Assembly (NCBI GenBank): GCA_038380435.1
Contig: JAWZYU010000013.1
Span: 64,932,446 to 64,996,445 of the forward strand
Origin: Ryuthela nishihirai
Lineage: Eukaryota; Arthropoda; Arachnida; Araneae; Heptathelidae
Direction of reading: 5' to 3'
Length of the DNA: 64,000 bases
Under the pieces are notes generated by a model that had not been told where the DNA came from, ran no database searches, and saw nothing but the letters and a program-made list of their open reading frames with translations. The position numbers and the translations under genes are program-made. Shown here one piece after another: positions 12,333 to 22,470 of this stretch (position 1 is the stretch's first letter; each line of letters begins with the position of its first letter).

Positions 12333-12548
12333 CCAGATGGAAGCTTTGCATCAAAGCTATCAAGGGTGTTCTTTAACATCCACTGAGTATGATTCTCCTG
12401 CACAGGAGGGTGCTTAACGTCCCATCCGAACGTCCATCCCCTTTCTCTCGAGAGCAGGGGAGGAGGTAGCGGACATATTACGTCGAGGTGGATTCGAACG
12501 TGGGAACTGCAGTTTAAAAGTCTGTCACGCTACTTCCTGAGCCCATCC
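12333..12548 (-). mobile_element. SINE1-related fragment, diverged
   Basis: Minus-strand SINE body: cagatggaagc, gtgttctttaac, cttaacgtcccatccga, then ggtggattcgaacgtgggaactgcag (B-box region on the minus strand) and tgagccca near the head. It differs from the main SINE1 copies (for example a ctctcgagagcagggg insert), so it may be a sister subfamily. Confidence 0.65.
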
Positions 12549-12566
12549 CCTTGAACCCCACGTACG

Positions 12567-12728
12567 GCATTACTTCAGTAGGGTGGAAAGAAAAATAGCC
12601 ATAGTAATCCAGATTAAGAGGCCACACAGTCCTCCCATTCCGTTCCTCCAAACCTCTTGGGCATTAGGCGGTTTGATTTTGTAAGTTATGTAAATAATGA
12701 GGTTAGAAGAAAGAGTCGGCAACCTCTG
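12567..12728. mobile_element. Chimeric LINE scrap: 5'UTR (-) joined to RT 3' piece (+)
   Basis: 12567-12655 is a minus-strand piece of the LINE 5'UTR (cagtagggtggaaagaaaaatagcc ... cagtcctcccattccg). It joins directly to a plus-strand piece of the ORF 3' end at 12656-12728 (gggcattaggcgg ... aatgaggttag ... agtcggcaacctc). The two come from opposite ends and strands of the element, so this is a rearranged remnant. Confidence 0.75.
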
Positions 12729-12944
12729 CATATATGCATGCATGTATGTATGTATATTTTTATTATTATACATTGCGATAATAAAATATTAGACAATTTT
12801 CCTGTTACGTCAGTGGGAATGGCCAAGAAATTGTATTCTTAAAAGGGCTTTCCGTAGTATCTTGCAAATGATCAGTGACATGTTCCTCTTATTTTCCACT
12901 AATCCATCTTTAAACTTCGTCTGCTGGAAAAGAAAAATCGCAGA

Positions 12945-14115
12945 TAGAGAATCTGGTTTAGGGACAATTGCGTAATGAGCAGTGTGGATTCAAAAGTGAT
13001 AGCGAATATACTGATCATATGTTTTCACTTAGACACATTCTTGATAAATATTTAGTTTCAGACGACCAGACAGATTTGGTTATTTGCTTTGTAAATTTCA
13101 AAATGGTTCAATAAATTTCAATAATGACTCTGTTGATCGTCATTATTTGTGGTTAATCGTGAGATCATATGGCCTACCTGACAAGTTAGTTAACATAAGG
13201 AAAGCTCTCTATAATAACACCGAGTCATGTGTGAGAGTTGGTATAGCTTTTAAGAATTAATTAACATTGCTGCGTATTTGACAAGGGTGCATTGTGTCTC
13301 CTTTCTTCTTTAGTTTGGTTATTAATTACGCTATGCGAAATTCACTGTAAGGGGAAGATTTGGGGCTTAAATGGTCTAGAAATTTGAAAATGTCTGATTT
13401 AGATTATGCTGATGATTTAACCTTTTTGGTAAATAATGTTGATGAGATGAACTCTTTCATTCGAGCTGTTGATGAGATTGGTAGTAAGGTGATAAACAAA
13501 GAGAAAGCTAAAGTGATGAAAATTGGTCAGGTAGGTGAAGGCCAGTTAATTTGAATGGTTGCAGCCTTGAGCAGGTGTCTCCACTTAATTATCTTGGGAG
13601 CTATTTAATAGATACTGGTGATGTGCGACATGAGATAAACCAAAGAATAGGGACTGCTGCGGGGAATTTTAAGAATCTAGGAAGAGTGTGGAGAAATAGG
13701 CGTATACACCTAATACTAAAATTATACTGTATAATAGTTTGGTTATTTCTAGGGTTAGCTGTTTGTAGTGAAACATGGACCCTATGTAAACAAGACAGCA
13801 GGAAACCCGATGCGTTTGATTCTAGATGCTTACGCAATATATTGGGCATTGGTTCAACGTTATAAGTAATGATGAGGTTAGGCAGAGGAGTCGGTAAACT
13901 CCTTTGAGCAACATGTTGTGCAGAGAGAGACTCCGTTGGTTTGGTCAGGTTGCCCATATGGATAACTATAGATTAACGAATAGGGTTATGAACAGTGCGC
14001 CTGAAGGCCTCAGAAAGAGGGGGAGACCTAGGATGCAGTGGACAGACAATGCCAGACTGGAATCATTAAAATTGGGCTGCAGTGGCCAGATGCAGCAGAT
14101 GTACAGTCGCAGTAG
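12945..14115 (+). mobile_element. RTE LINE, RT half, old diverged copy
   Basis: Covers reverse transcriptase to near the 3' end. It starts around aatctggtttagggacaattgcgtaatgagcag and ends at ccagatgcagcagatgtacag, just short of the usual 3' tail. Many stops and indels are present, and divergence from the other copies is clearly greater than theirs from each other. 5'-truncated, as is usual for LINEs. Confidence 0.9.
13360..14112 (+). pseudogene. RTE reverse transcriptase C-terminal part
   Basis: Two overlapping frames (13360-13554 and 13551-13865), then a third (13904-14167). Motif C is intact, LDYADDLTFL, followed by the motif D-like KEKAKVMKIGQ, the thumb region SPLNYLGSYL and the C-terminal CRERLRWFGQVAHM with GLRKRGRPRMQW. 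Upstream, motif A is destroyed (around 13100-13130) and motif B is interrupted by a stop. Dead. Confidence 0.85.
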
Positions 14116-14310
14116 TGTCAATGCAGTATACGGATCCCCCTTTGCACAGTGCTTTCCCCCCATATGACGTCACCGGCCCCGAGGCCGCTTTGGACTTTGA
14201 CCCCTGTGTCGCAATCGACCGGAAATTGACCCCGATGTTGCAATCGTCCACGTTGCCTTCTCAGATTGAACTTTGAACCCTATGTCGCAACCGACCATGC
14301 GCCCAACTCG
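14108..14310. repeat. Unnamed dispersed repeat (shared with 21.4 and 22.3 kb)
   Basis: The string gtgtcaatgcagtatacgga plus flanks at about 14110-14140 recurs at 21384-21415. The segment 14236-14305 (caatcgtccacgttgcc ... cgaccatgc) recurs reverse-complemented at about 22250-22313. The three sites therefore carry pieces of one repeat family, which I cannot name. Confidence 0.7.
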
Positions 14311-14457
14311 AATAGTGAATAATCGATAAAAAAAAAGCAATCTTTTGCTGACGTAAAAGAAAACAGGACTTTCTTTTTTGTCTTCACTCAAACGATTGCA
14401 TTCATCACAATTATTATTCCTTCGAGTAAGCAAGGAAACGATCCTGATGCATTAAAG

Positions 14458-14658
14458 CAGAGGTTCTCAACGTGGGGTTCACGGTAAAAGTTTTTGGGGT
14501 ACGCCGTGAGAGCTCAAAAGTCTCTAGATCTAGTAACAAAGTCTCTAAGTTGCCAATATTATACTATAACTATAGTTTTATCTATCTATATAAGGGGTAC
14601 TCCAGTTACATACACATTTCCATGAGGTACTTGAAGCATAAAAGGTTGAGAACCACTG
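14458..14658. mobile_element. hAT-type MITE
   Basis: Starts cagaggttctcaacgtgg and ends ggttgagaaccactg, imperfect terminal inverted repeats of the CAGNGGTTCTCAACC type known from hAT elements. The right flank gtctagag fits the hAT target consensus, although the left flank (cattaaag) matches it poorly. The interior lacks coding content. It is paralogous to 20754-21027. Confidence 0.8.
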
Positions 14659-14853
14659 GTCTAGAGAATTGTAGGAGAGATAAGAGGAATAAGTGACGAG
14701 ATAAATAGGAATTGCTGTGGGATCGTTAAGAATCTGTGGAGAATACGGCAAGGTAGACGTATGCATTTGAAGACTAAAATCAGATTATATGTGTAGTCTT
14801 TTCAAAAAATTTTTTATGGTACAGAAAATTGGACCTTTTTTGTTTGTATGTAT

Positions 14854-15280
14854 GCCGGGCTATTTTACCCCTGAGCGGCATCTTTTTGTACATAATGTGC
14901 TAAATGGTCAGATCACAAGGACCCCGAAGGCTCAGAGAAGGTTTAGGGGGAAAAGGACCCACTACACAGCTGTTTGGAGACAGATGGTAGCCTCCCGTTA
15001 AGGCGTGTTAGATGGTAGCCTCCCGTTAAGGCGTGTGACAGATGGCAGCCTCCCGTTTAAGCGTGTTCTTTAACGTGGGCAGGGTATGGCTCTCTCGCAC
15101 ACGGGACCATGGCTTAACGTTCCATCCAACAGGCCGTTTCAAGACCATCGGTGTACCCTACTCTCCATGGACATGGTAGGGAGTTTTGGGGAGATAAATA
15201 TCAACGCTGACCAGGTGGGATTCGAACCTGGGAACAACAGATTACGAGCCTGCCGCGCAACCGACCGAGTGATCCCTGCC
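14854..15280 (-). mobile_element. SINE1 copy with internal triplication
   Basis: Complete but diverged copy, tRNA head at the right (B box complement near 15216-15230, A box region near 15260-15275). A roughly 29-bp segment (agatggtagcctcccgttaag and its continuation) occurs three times in tandem at about 14980-15070. Confidence 0.85.
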
Positions 15281-15316
15281 TATGTATGTATGTGTAATCA
15301 GCGACCATTTTATCAG

Positions 15317-15689
15317 GGTTGGGTTGTTTTACCTCTGAACGGCACTTTTTTGCACACCATGGGTTAAATGGCCAGGTCACAAGGACCCCGAAGGCTTAGA
15401 GAAGGTTGAGGGAGGGGACCCACTGGAACAGCTATCCCACTGGAACCCGTCAAGGTCATCCAGCGTGCTCTTTTACGTGCACAGGGTATGTCTCACCCGC
15501 ACACGGGCCACGGCTTAACGTCCCATCCGACGGACGGCGGCCTTTTCAAGCCCATCGGTGTCCCCTACTGAACGTGGGCAGGGCGGGGAATTTTGCGGAG
15601 ATAAATCTCAACGCTGACGCAGCTGGGACTCGAACCTGGGAACTACAGATTACGAGCCTGGCGCGCTACCGACTGAGCCACCCCCGCCT
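15317..15689 (-). mobile_element. SINE1 full-length copy with perfect 12-bp TSD
   Basis: Minus strand, head at the right end (gactgagccacccccgcc). It is flanked by the exact duplication ccattttatcag at 15305-15316 and 15690-15701. It follows 36 bases after another SINE1 in the same orientation. Confidence 0.95.
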
Positions 15690-15701
15690 CCATTTTATCA
15701 G

Positions 15702-16304
15702 ATACATTCCCATGATATATAAATAGTAACTCCACACAGCATTCAGTAACATAAAAAAAGCTCTTTCTGAAAAAAAAATGTGACTGAATATAATTTAAAA
15801 ATCTCATTCAAATATATTTGAATCTGGATTACCAAAACTAAGCGTTCAGTACCTAGAGTTATGGAAGCTGAAATATTTAAAAAGTTAGCTCTCTCTGAAA
15901 AAAAAAATTAAGTTTTGGGACATTAACTATTAAACAAGCCATTAAAAATGCTCTCATACGTGTTAGTAAATTTTAATATAACGGTTATTGCTTTTGGTTT
16001 AACTTGTTTTCATTAATTTTTCAGAATAATATTTTAAACTGCCATTTTTACTGCTAAATATTTCAATTTTCCTAACACTAAGCAAAACATTACTGAAAAT
16101 CGAGATTGCAATAGAATTGATTCAGTTTTAAAAAGTTTACTTAAACAGTTGCTGAGTTCTGTACTTGAGTTGTTGACTTAACGTAGAACTGTACGATATA
16201 AAATGGCCACCGTATGGTTCGGTATGTATTATGGATGGATGCATTATGGATGGATGTATATATATACTGTATATATGTGCAGGACCTGATTAAGTGGGGG
16301 AAAG
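15702..16304. other. Unassigned AT-rich sequence
   Basis: No gene. It includes aaaaagttagctctctctg and related strings repeated at 15755 and 15880, probably an old local duplication, and a small ggatgg/tatata simple repeat near 16230-16275. Confidence 0.5.
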
Positions 16305-16672
16305 GGGCCATGTCCCAACCCCTCCTATAACAGAACACCAATGTAGCAAATTTTTGATGTCACCTAAGTAGTTCTACTATATAGAAATTCTTATATTTTT
16401 TTTATTCAAATATTATTACTGGTGAACTCTTGTGTGCTAATCTTTATATTAATGTTTATCTATAAATATATTTTATTTAATAATTAACGCAAATAAATTT
16501 TCTCCTGAATAAAACATATTTATAGACAAACATTAGTATGAAGATTAGCACAGAGTCCACTAGTGATAATATTAGAATCAGAAATATAAGAAGTGTCTAT
16601 ATGGTAGGACTATATAAGCTGTCATGAATTTGGTCCTCTGGCTATCTGTTATAGGAAGTGTTGCATGGCCCG
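16305..16672. mobile_element. Long imperfect palindrome, foldback/MITE-like
   Basis: Two arms of about 165 bases face each other around a loop of about 38 bases (16470-16507). Matching pairs include ctgttataggaagtgttgcatggcc (16645-16670) against ggggccatgtcccaacccctcctataacag (16304-16332), and the inner arms gtgtgctaatctttat against atgaagattagcacag. The bases left of the palindrome, caggacctgattaag, resemble a hAT terminus. Arms have many substitutions, so it is old. Confidence 0.8.
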
Positions 16673-17561
16673 CATTTCACAATGCTCGCGAGGGTAATAA
16701 AGGCAAAAATTAGTAAAATTATTTCTATCTCATGCATTTTTTTGTCGAGATATTTTTTAAAGGCTGGTAAAATGGGGGGGGGGGGAAATGTTATGCTGCA
16801 TTGAAAATGCAATATCATGGGCTGCCTCTTTGATATTTTTAATAATCAATTGTGTGCTTTGCGAATCCTCCCCTTCGATTTTTTTTTCTACATCCGGGCA
16901 TCTGCGCGTGTTACCAGAGCCTCGTTTTAGCCATTCATTGTCTAAGAATTTCTCTAAAGATAAAGTCACCATTTAGAGAAATCGAAAGACAATGCATGTT
17001 GCCCGCCCCTCACGACGTGGACGTACGAGGATGGATTTTAGAGAGGCCCCCTCCCTCCCACCTTCCTTTCTTTGTTTAAATCATGAATGTGATCTTGGAC
17101 TTCTTTAGCTCCTTCGCCTTTCCATTCCGCTGGATTTTCATCGAGAAGGCCAATCGAGTTCGTTTCCTTCTCATTCGTTACAATATTTCCATAACTCACT
17201 AGCTAATATAAACACATGGCAAACAAGGCTTATTACGAAGATGAAAGTCAGTAATATCAACTGAGGAAGAGGCCGAGATGTTTTATGAATCTCAATTTGC
17301 TGGATTCGGAACTTCGTAGGTTTGCATAAACAGTCACATTTTTCTACATTTGCTTGCCGGACATTTAAATCTTCCTCAGGGCAAGTATCTGGCTTACTCC
17401 TAAATCGGAGCCACTGAAAGTCTCTCGGAGTCGAGGAATTGAGCTCGCTCCTCTTATTACGCACGGTGCTTCCCGTTTTCAGTCGTCCTACATACGCAGG
17501 TGTGGCTTGTGGATGCACCCGATTAGCTTCAGGACTTACCTCTGTTATTCAGCACGTTGTT
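16673..17561. other. Unique-looking sequence with one uncharacterised ORF
   Basis: No repeat family recognised. On the minus strand a 115-codon frame (17518-17171) ends in a hydrophobic stretch LPQLILLTFIFVISLVCHVF suitable for one membrane span, preceded by a Cys-containing stretch (CPEEDLNVRQANVEKCDCLC). A strong splice donor string aggtaagt lies on the minus strand around 17535-17543, just upstream of that frame. I do not recognise the protein; it may be chance. Confidence 0.3.
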
Positions 17562-17810
17562 GTTGGGTTGTTTTACCTCTGAGCGGCACTTTTTTGCACA
17601 CCATGGGCTAAATGGCCAGGTCACATGGACCCCGAAGGCTCAGAGAAGGTTGGGGGATGGGCCCCACTGGAACAGCTGTTGGAAGACAGATGGTAGCCTC
17701 CCGTCAAGGCCATCCAGCGTGTTCTTTAACGTGCACAGGGTATGGCTCTCCCTCACACGGGGCCACGGCTTAACATCCTATTCGACGGACGGGCTTTCCA
17801 AGCCCATCGG
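17562..17810 (-). mobile_element. SINE1 copy lacking its tRNA head
   Basis: Runs from the 3' tail (ttgggttgttttacctctgagcgg) to agcccatcgg, then stops, so the tRNA-like promoter part is deleted. Confidence 0.9.
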
Positions 17811-18201
17811 TCATTGGGAGCGAGGCAGGAAAATATGTTGTTCCCTCGTCAACGCTATAGTCTTCAAGGCCACAGCAGCAACATGTCTTTTTCAACCACT
17901 TACGCGACACTCTCAGGAATCGGCTCAGTACACTATGCTTATCATTACTCATCTTTGCAAATATTTTTACACGCATTCAAAACGCACTTCCTTTCGCCAA
18001 ACCAAGTCTATATCGACTAAAAATTCTTAAGAAAGCTAACAGTTTTTTATTGTTTAATTGTTATTTTATTAGATTGTTTCCCATTTGAACAATCAGGGCC
18101 TTCATTTGTTGCGTTTTCTGAACATTTTGATGTCACTGGCAGGAAACGACGAGAATTACTTCCGTGCAGCGCCGTGTTTTGAAATTTTCGGATTCTAGGG
18201 G
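17811..18201. other. Unassigned sequence between two SINE1 copies
   Basis: No gene, repeat or motif supported. Confidence 0.4.
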
Positions 18202-18531
18202 GGAGGGGGGGTGGCTCAGTCGGTAGCGTGCCAGGATCGTAATCTGTGGTTCCCAGGTTCGAGTCCCAGCTGGGTGAGGGTTGAGATTTATCTCCGCCAA
18301 ATTCCCCGCCCTGCCCACGGTCAGTAGGCAACCATTGGATGGGGCGTTAGGCCATGACCCCGTGTGCTGGAAAGCCATACACGCTGCACGTTACAGAACG
18401 CTCTGGATGGCCGTGACGGGAGGTTACCATCTGTCTCCCAACAGCTGTTCCAGTGGGTGTCCTTCCCCATACTTCTCTGAGCCTTCGGGGTCGTTGTGAC
18501 CTGGCCAATTAGCCCAATGTGTGCAAAAAAT
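18202..18531 (+). mobile_element. SINE1 copy
   Basis: A box tggctcagtcgg, anticodon loop now atcgtaa, B box ggttcgagtcc, then the SINE1 body. The tail ends at gtgtgcaaaaaatg without the usual gaggtaaaacaaccc. Confidence 0.9.
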
Positions 18532-19234
18532 GTATGTGACATGTATACGAATGATATATATAACATTCAACCCGTAATTTTATAAAACAAATTGAGAAAA
18601 ATCTAAGATAAAATAATGTTTTCTTTATGGTAAAACGCTTTTATTATGTTAAAACATTTTTTTAACCTTTATTTTTCAAATGCCCGAATCAAGTAACATC
18701 GTTAATTAATTCAACAAAATTAACCTTTATGTATTTTTTTTCTATATACTTAATTGCTAGAATATTAAATTTTTGCTCAAGGTGTGCACTTCGCAAAAAT
18801 TACATTTTTTAAAAAATCTCCTGTGTCCGCTATATGAAGTTGTGGGTCTTCCGTAGACTAACGGATCTCCCTGAATAATGTCGACAGCCATAATTTTTGT
18901 TGCCTAGTAACGAGATAAGATGGATTTCGTTGTGCTAAGTATGTAAATGAACATTCAATAAAAGCCCATTAATTTATTTGTCATATTATGAAATTTCGGA
19001 TAAACAGTTTTTTAGGATGAAAATCTCAAATACCGCGAAATTAACATTTTTAGAAGCCGTGATTGTTTCTCTGAACATCGTGGATTAACTTTCCATTAAA
19101 AGAGAGACGCCCTCCCCCCAATAGTGAAGAATCAAGAGATCAACATAAACCTAAACATCAATTTTTAATTTTATGCACTATATTTTGAAAGTTTTTTTTC
19201 TAGTGTTATGTAAACTTCGTGTTTTCCGCAGCGT
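18532..19234. other. Unassigned AT-rich sequence
   Basis: Nothing supportable; no open frame of interest and no recognised repeat. Confidence 0.4.
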
Positions 19235-19537
19235 GCGAGGGTGGCTCAGTCGGTAGCGCGCCACGCTCGTAATCTGCAATTCCCAGGTTCGAGTCCCAGC
19301 TGGGACAACTCCCCGCCCTGCCCACGGTCAGTAGGGGATACTGATGGGCTTGGATAAGGCCTGTGTCCGTCTGATTGGACGTTACGCCGTGGCCCCATGT
19401 GCGGGAGAGCCATACCCTGTGCACATTAAAGAACACACTGGATGGCCTTGACGGGAGACTACCATCTGTCTCCCAACAGCTGTTCCAATGGTTCCCCTCC
19501 CCCACATTCTCTGAACCTTCGGGGTCCTTGTGACCTG
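19235..19537 (+). mobile_element. SINE1 copy, 3'-truncated by a second SINE1
   Basis: Starts gcgagggtggctcagtcgg and ends at ccttgtgacctg, exactly where the next SINE1 begins. Confidence 0.9.
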
Positions 19538-19916
19538 TGGCGGGGGTGGCTTAGTCGGTAGCGCGCCAGGCTCGTAATCTATAGTTCCCAGGTTCGAGTC
19601 CCATCTGGGTTAGTGTTGAGATTTATCTCTGCAAAATTCCGCCCCCCTGCCCACGGTCAGTAGGGGACACCGATGGGCTTGGAAAGGCCTCTGTCCGTCT
19701 GATAGGACGTTAAGCTGTGGCCCCATGTGCGGGAGAGCCATACCCTGTGCACGTTAACACGCTGGATGGCCTTGACGGGAGGCTATCATCTGTCTCCCAA
19801 CAGCTGTTCCAGTGGGTCCCCTCCCCCAACCTTCTCTGAGCCTTCGGAGTCCATGTGATCTGTCCATTTAGCCCATGGTGTGAAAAAAAGTTCTGCCTAG
19901 AGGTGAAACAACCCAA
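19538..19916 (+). mobile_element. SINE1 copy inserted at the tail of another SINE1
   Basis: Starts tggcgggggtggcttag and ends in gaggtgaaacaaccca. Flanks are ccttgtgacctg (19526-19537) and ccttgtggcctg (19917-19928), which fits a 12-bp target duplication with one later change, so this copy jumped into the preceding one. Confidence 0.9.
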
Positions 19917-19956
19917 CCTTGTGGCCTGACTCTTTCTTTAACGTCAAAATTTGAAG

Positions 19957-20143
19957 CTTTGTGAAGAAGCCAACCTTCTTACTGCTGATGGACCTTTGAA
20001 AAAGGAAATGAAAATGGTGGTGCAGTTTTATATTGAACAAAGGTGCAAAGCTTCATCTGTTCTTCGGTGTCTCCACAATGCCAAGCAGTGTACTGATGAA
20101 GAAGATGCAGATTTTTCACTTATGAAATTCAACAAAGCTAAGA
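19957..20143 (+). CDS. Candidate single host exon, unknown protein
   Basis: Open for about 62 codons and unlike the surrounding repeats: LCEEANLLTADG, PLKKEMKMVVQFYIEQRC, SSVLRCLHNAKQCTDEEDA, DFSLMKFNKAK. The composition is balanced and charged, with amphipathic helix-like runs, unlike translated junk. It is followed at once by a consensus donor GTAAGT (20144-20149). It is preceded by ctctttctttaa... and an AG at 19955-19956, with an in-frame stop just upstream, as expected for an internal exon. I do not recognise the family. It could instead be a captured or pseudogene fragment. Exon borders are inferred. Confidence 0.45.
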
Positions 20144-20206
20144 GTAAGTCATGTGCAACGTCTGTTTGGTGATTTAGATTACACCAATATTTAATCGTTG
20201 TCACAG

Positions 20207-20553
20207 TTGGGTTTGCATTGCGTTGTTTCGCTTTTGAGAGACACATTTTTGCACACAATAGACTAAATGCCCAGGTCACAGAGATCCCTAGGACTCAGAG
20301 ATGGTTAGGGAAGGGCATCCACTGGAGAGCTGATAGGAGACAGATGGAAGCCTCTTAATGAAGGTCCTCAAGTGTGTTCTTTAAAGTGCACAAGGAATGG
20401 CCCTACTGCGCAAGGAGCCACGGCTTTAACGTCTCATCCAAGGAACGCTGGCCTTTCCAAGTCCATCGCTTTATCCCTTTCTGATCGAGGCTAGGATAAG
20501 GGTTTATTAGAGATAAATCTCAACCCTGGAACAGGTGGGACTCGAACCCTGGT
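20207..20553 (-). mobile_element. SINE1 copy, diverged
   Basis: Minus strand: decayed tail tgcattgcgttgtttcgc, body gacagatggaagcctc and gtgttctttaaagtgcac, then the B-box complement gggactcgaaccctgg. The rest of the tRNA head is missing. Older than the perfect-TSD copies. Confidence 0.85.
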
Positions 20554-20753
20554 GTCATGAATCTTCGATGATTCGTGATCTCCCGAACTTCTTTCTTTAA
20601 TTTCTCCTTTACTTAATCATTAAATTGATTAATCTTAATCGTGATTCTGGGTGAAATCACAGATTCGCGGTTTTTACCCCTGTGCTTCTATGTGCCTCAG
20701 AATTGATGTTGACTCCATGAAAGAAATAAAATCTGCCGATGCACCGTATAGAG

Positions 20754-21027
20754 CAGGGGTTCTCAATGTGGGGTACGCGGTAAAAGTTTTGGGGGTACGC
20801 CGTGAGAGCTCAAAAGTTGCTAGATCTAGTAACGAAGTCGCTAAGTTGGCATTATTATATGCTGCTCACAAAAATTAGGGAATACTTCAAAATGAATATG
20901 AAGCGAAGAAATATCCCCTAATTTTTGTGAGCAGTATACTATAACTGTAGTTTTATCTATCTATATATGGGCAGTTACATACACATTTCCAGGGGGTACG
21001 TGAAGCATAAAAGGTTGAGAACCACTG
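20754..21027. mobile_element. hAT-type MITE, second copy, carrying a nested MITE
   Basis: Starts caggggttctcaatgtgg and ends ggttgagaaccactg, closely matching 14458-14658 along its length apart from the nested insertion at 20861-20938. Flanks gtatagag and cattagag share the last four bases and could be a worn 8-bp duplication. Confidence 0.85.
20861..20938. mobile_element. Tc1/mariner-type MITE of about 78 bp
   Basis: Ends are ctgctcacaaaaattaggg and its complement (cccctaatttttgtgagcag), about 19-20 bp inverted repeats around a 40-bp core, with TA next to the right end. The paralogous hAT MITE at 14458-14658 lacks it: there the sequence reads straight through (aatattatactataac), which gives a direct empty site. 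Confidence 0.9.
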
Positions 21028-22029
21028 CATTAGAGTATCTACTGTGCTTGCCTGCTAATATGATCGGTATAAGCATCACGTGACCACGAAGCTGATTAGA
21101 CAAGGCAGTAAAAACATTTCTAACCCTTTCAGTTCCCACTGCCCCCATGGCATTACTGACGGTAACACCATTTTCAATCAATATAAAACTGTTACGTAAT
21201 GTTTCGAATATTGTTTCCCATATGAGAACTTCTAACACATTTAAAATTAATAAACTAATTATTTTAATTTTCATAATTATTTTTTCGTGAAATATATTTA
21301 TTTGGGACCAAATAACATTAATTTCCTGCTCCAAATATTGGCAGATGAATCAAATTAATTCGACCCTTTAATGGCCCGAAGTCAGTAGTGTCAATGCAGT
21401 ATACGGAACCCCCTTCGTTTGAATAAGCGCATAAGTGTGGGTGAAGGTGGCTATTTTTCGCTGCAAACACAAGTTTTTCGACAAAGATAGGGTGTTTCAC
21501 TACAATCTAACACGGGATTACATGTTTGTTTAGTTATTTTTCCTGCATGAGAATATTTCTAATCTATCTCATAGACTGCAGGTTAGTTACTTCGGATCTA
21601 ACAAAGCCAAGGTTTGAGATCCATAGTAAGACATGAACGTTTGTGTAGTTTTCTTACCAAGATCCCAACATCCTCTCACCCCCTTCTACTGGGTCGTATG
21701 AAAAATCCTGTAACTGTTGCGACAATTAGCTGCGTGAAGGCGTATTAAGTTTTAAAGCAAAGACACACTAATTTCGGACTCGCTGGCAAGAGAACGATAT
21801 ATTAACATAAAGAGATACGTGATTTATACGGTTATAACCCGTTTGAGACACATCTAAGCCACATCATCAAGTAACAAAAAATAGTCGAGTGCGATAATGC
21901 TCCAGCTATCGACACTGCGGTAGCGAGATCAAATCACGCTGTCGAAAGGAATTTTTTTTAAATACAGGAGACGTACTAAAAATAGTATGGACGTTGGATG
22001 ACACCGATTAAATGCTCAAAAACTGATTT
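21028..22029. other. Unassigned sequence
   Basis: No gene. It includes the shared motif gtgtcaatgcagtatacgga at about 21386-21405, also present at 14112-14131. Otherwise nothing recognisable. Confidence 0.45.
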
Positions 22030-22215
22030 GTGATGGGTCAACCAGGAGGGTCTTTAAAGAGGGGCGGGCTTAAAATATACGTTGGTCAACCAGGGGAAAT
22101 CGAGAAGGGAGCTTTAAAATATAGGTGGGGTCTGAAATCAAGAAAAATCGAGAAGGGGGGCTTAAAATATAGGTCAACCAGGGGGCTTTTGAGAGGGGGC
22201 TTAAAATAGAGGTGG
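22030..22215 (-). repeat. Degenerate ~30-bp tandem repeat (GGTTGACC/CCCACC family)
   Basis: Irregular units of ggtcaaccaggggg followed by cttaaaatatag. The reverse complement (ctggttgacccacc, tatttttaagcccc) forms the array at 36740-36870, so the two arrays are one family in opposite orientation. Confidence 0.75.
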
Positions 22216-22244
22216 GTAAATCAAGAAAAACCGAAACTATTAGA

Positions 22245-22313
22245 GATAGGAGCATGGTCGGTTGCCAAATAGGGTTCAAAGTTCAATCTGAGAAGGCAAC
22301 GTGGACGATTGCG
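22245..22313 (-). repeat. Piece of the unnamed repeat shared with 14.2 kb
   Basis: Reverse complement of about 14236-14305. It ends exactly where the LINE 3' tail begins, so the LINE sits inside this repeat at gattgcgac. Confidence 0.8.
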
Positions 22314-22470
22314 ACATCATCATCCTGAAGCAGCCATGGGCTACAGAGGTCCAATCAGACCGTGCAATTTAGTTCTCCAAGCAAGTATATCCTGAGCTAC
22401 ATCTACTGCATCTGGCCACTGCACACCAATTCTAACAAGGTCCTGTTTGACATTGTCTGCCCACCGCATC

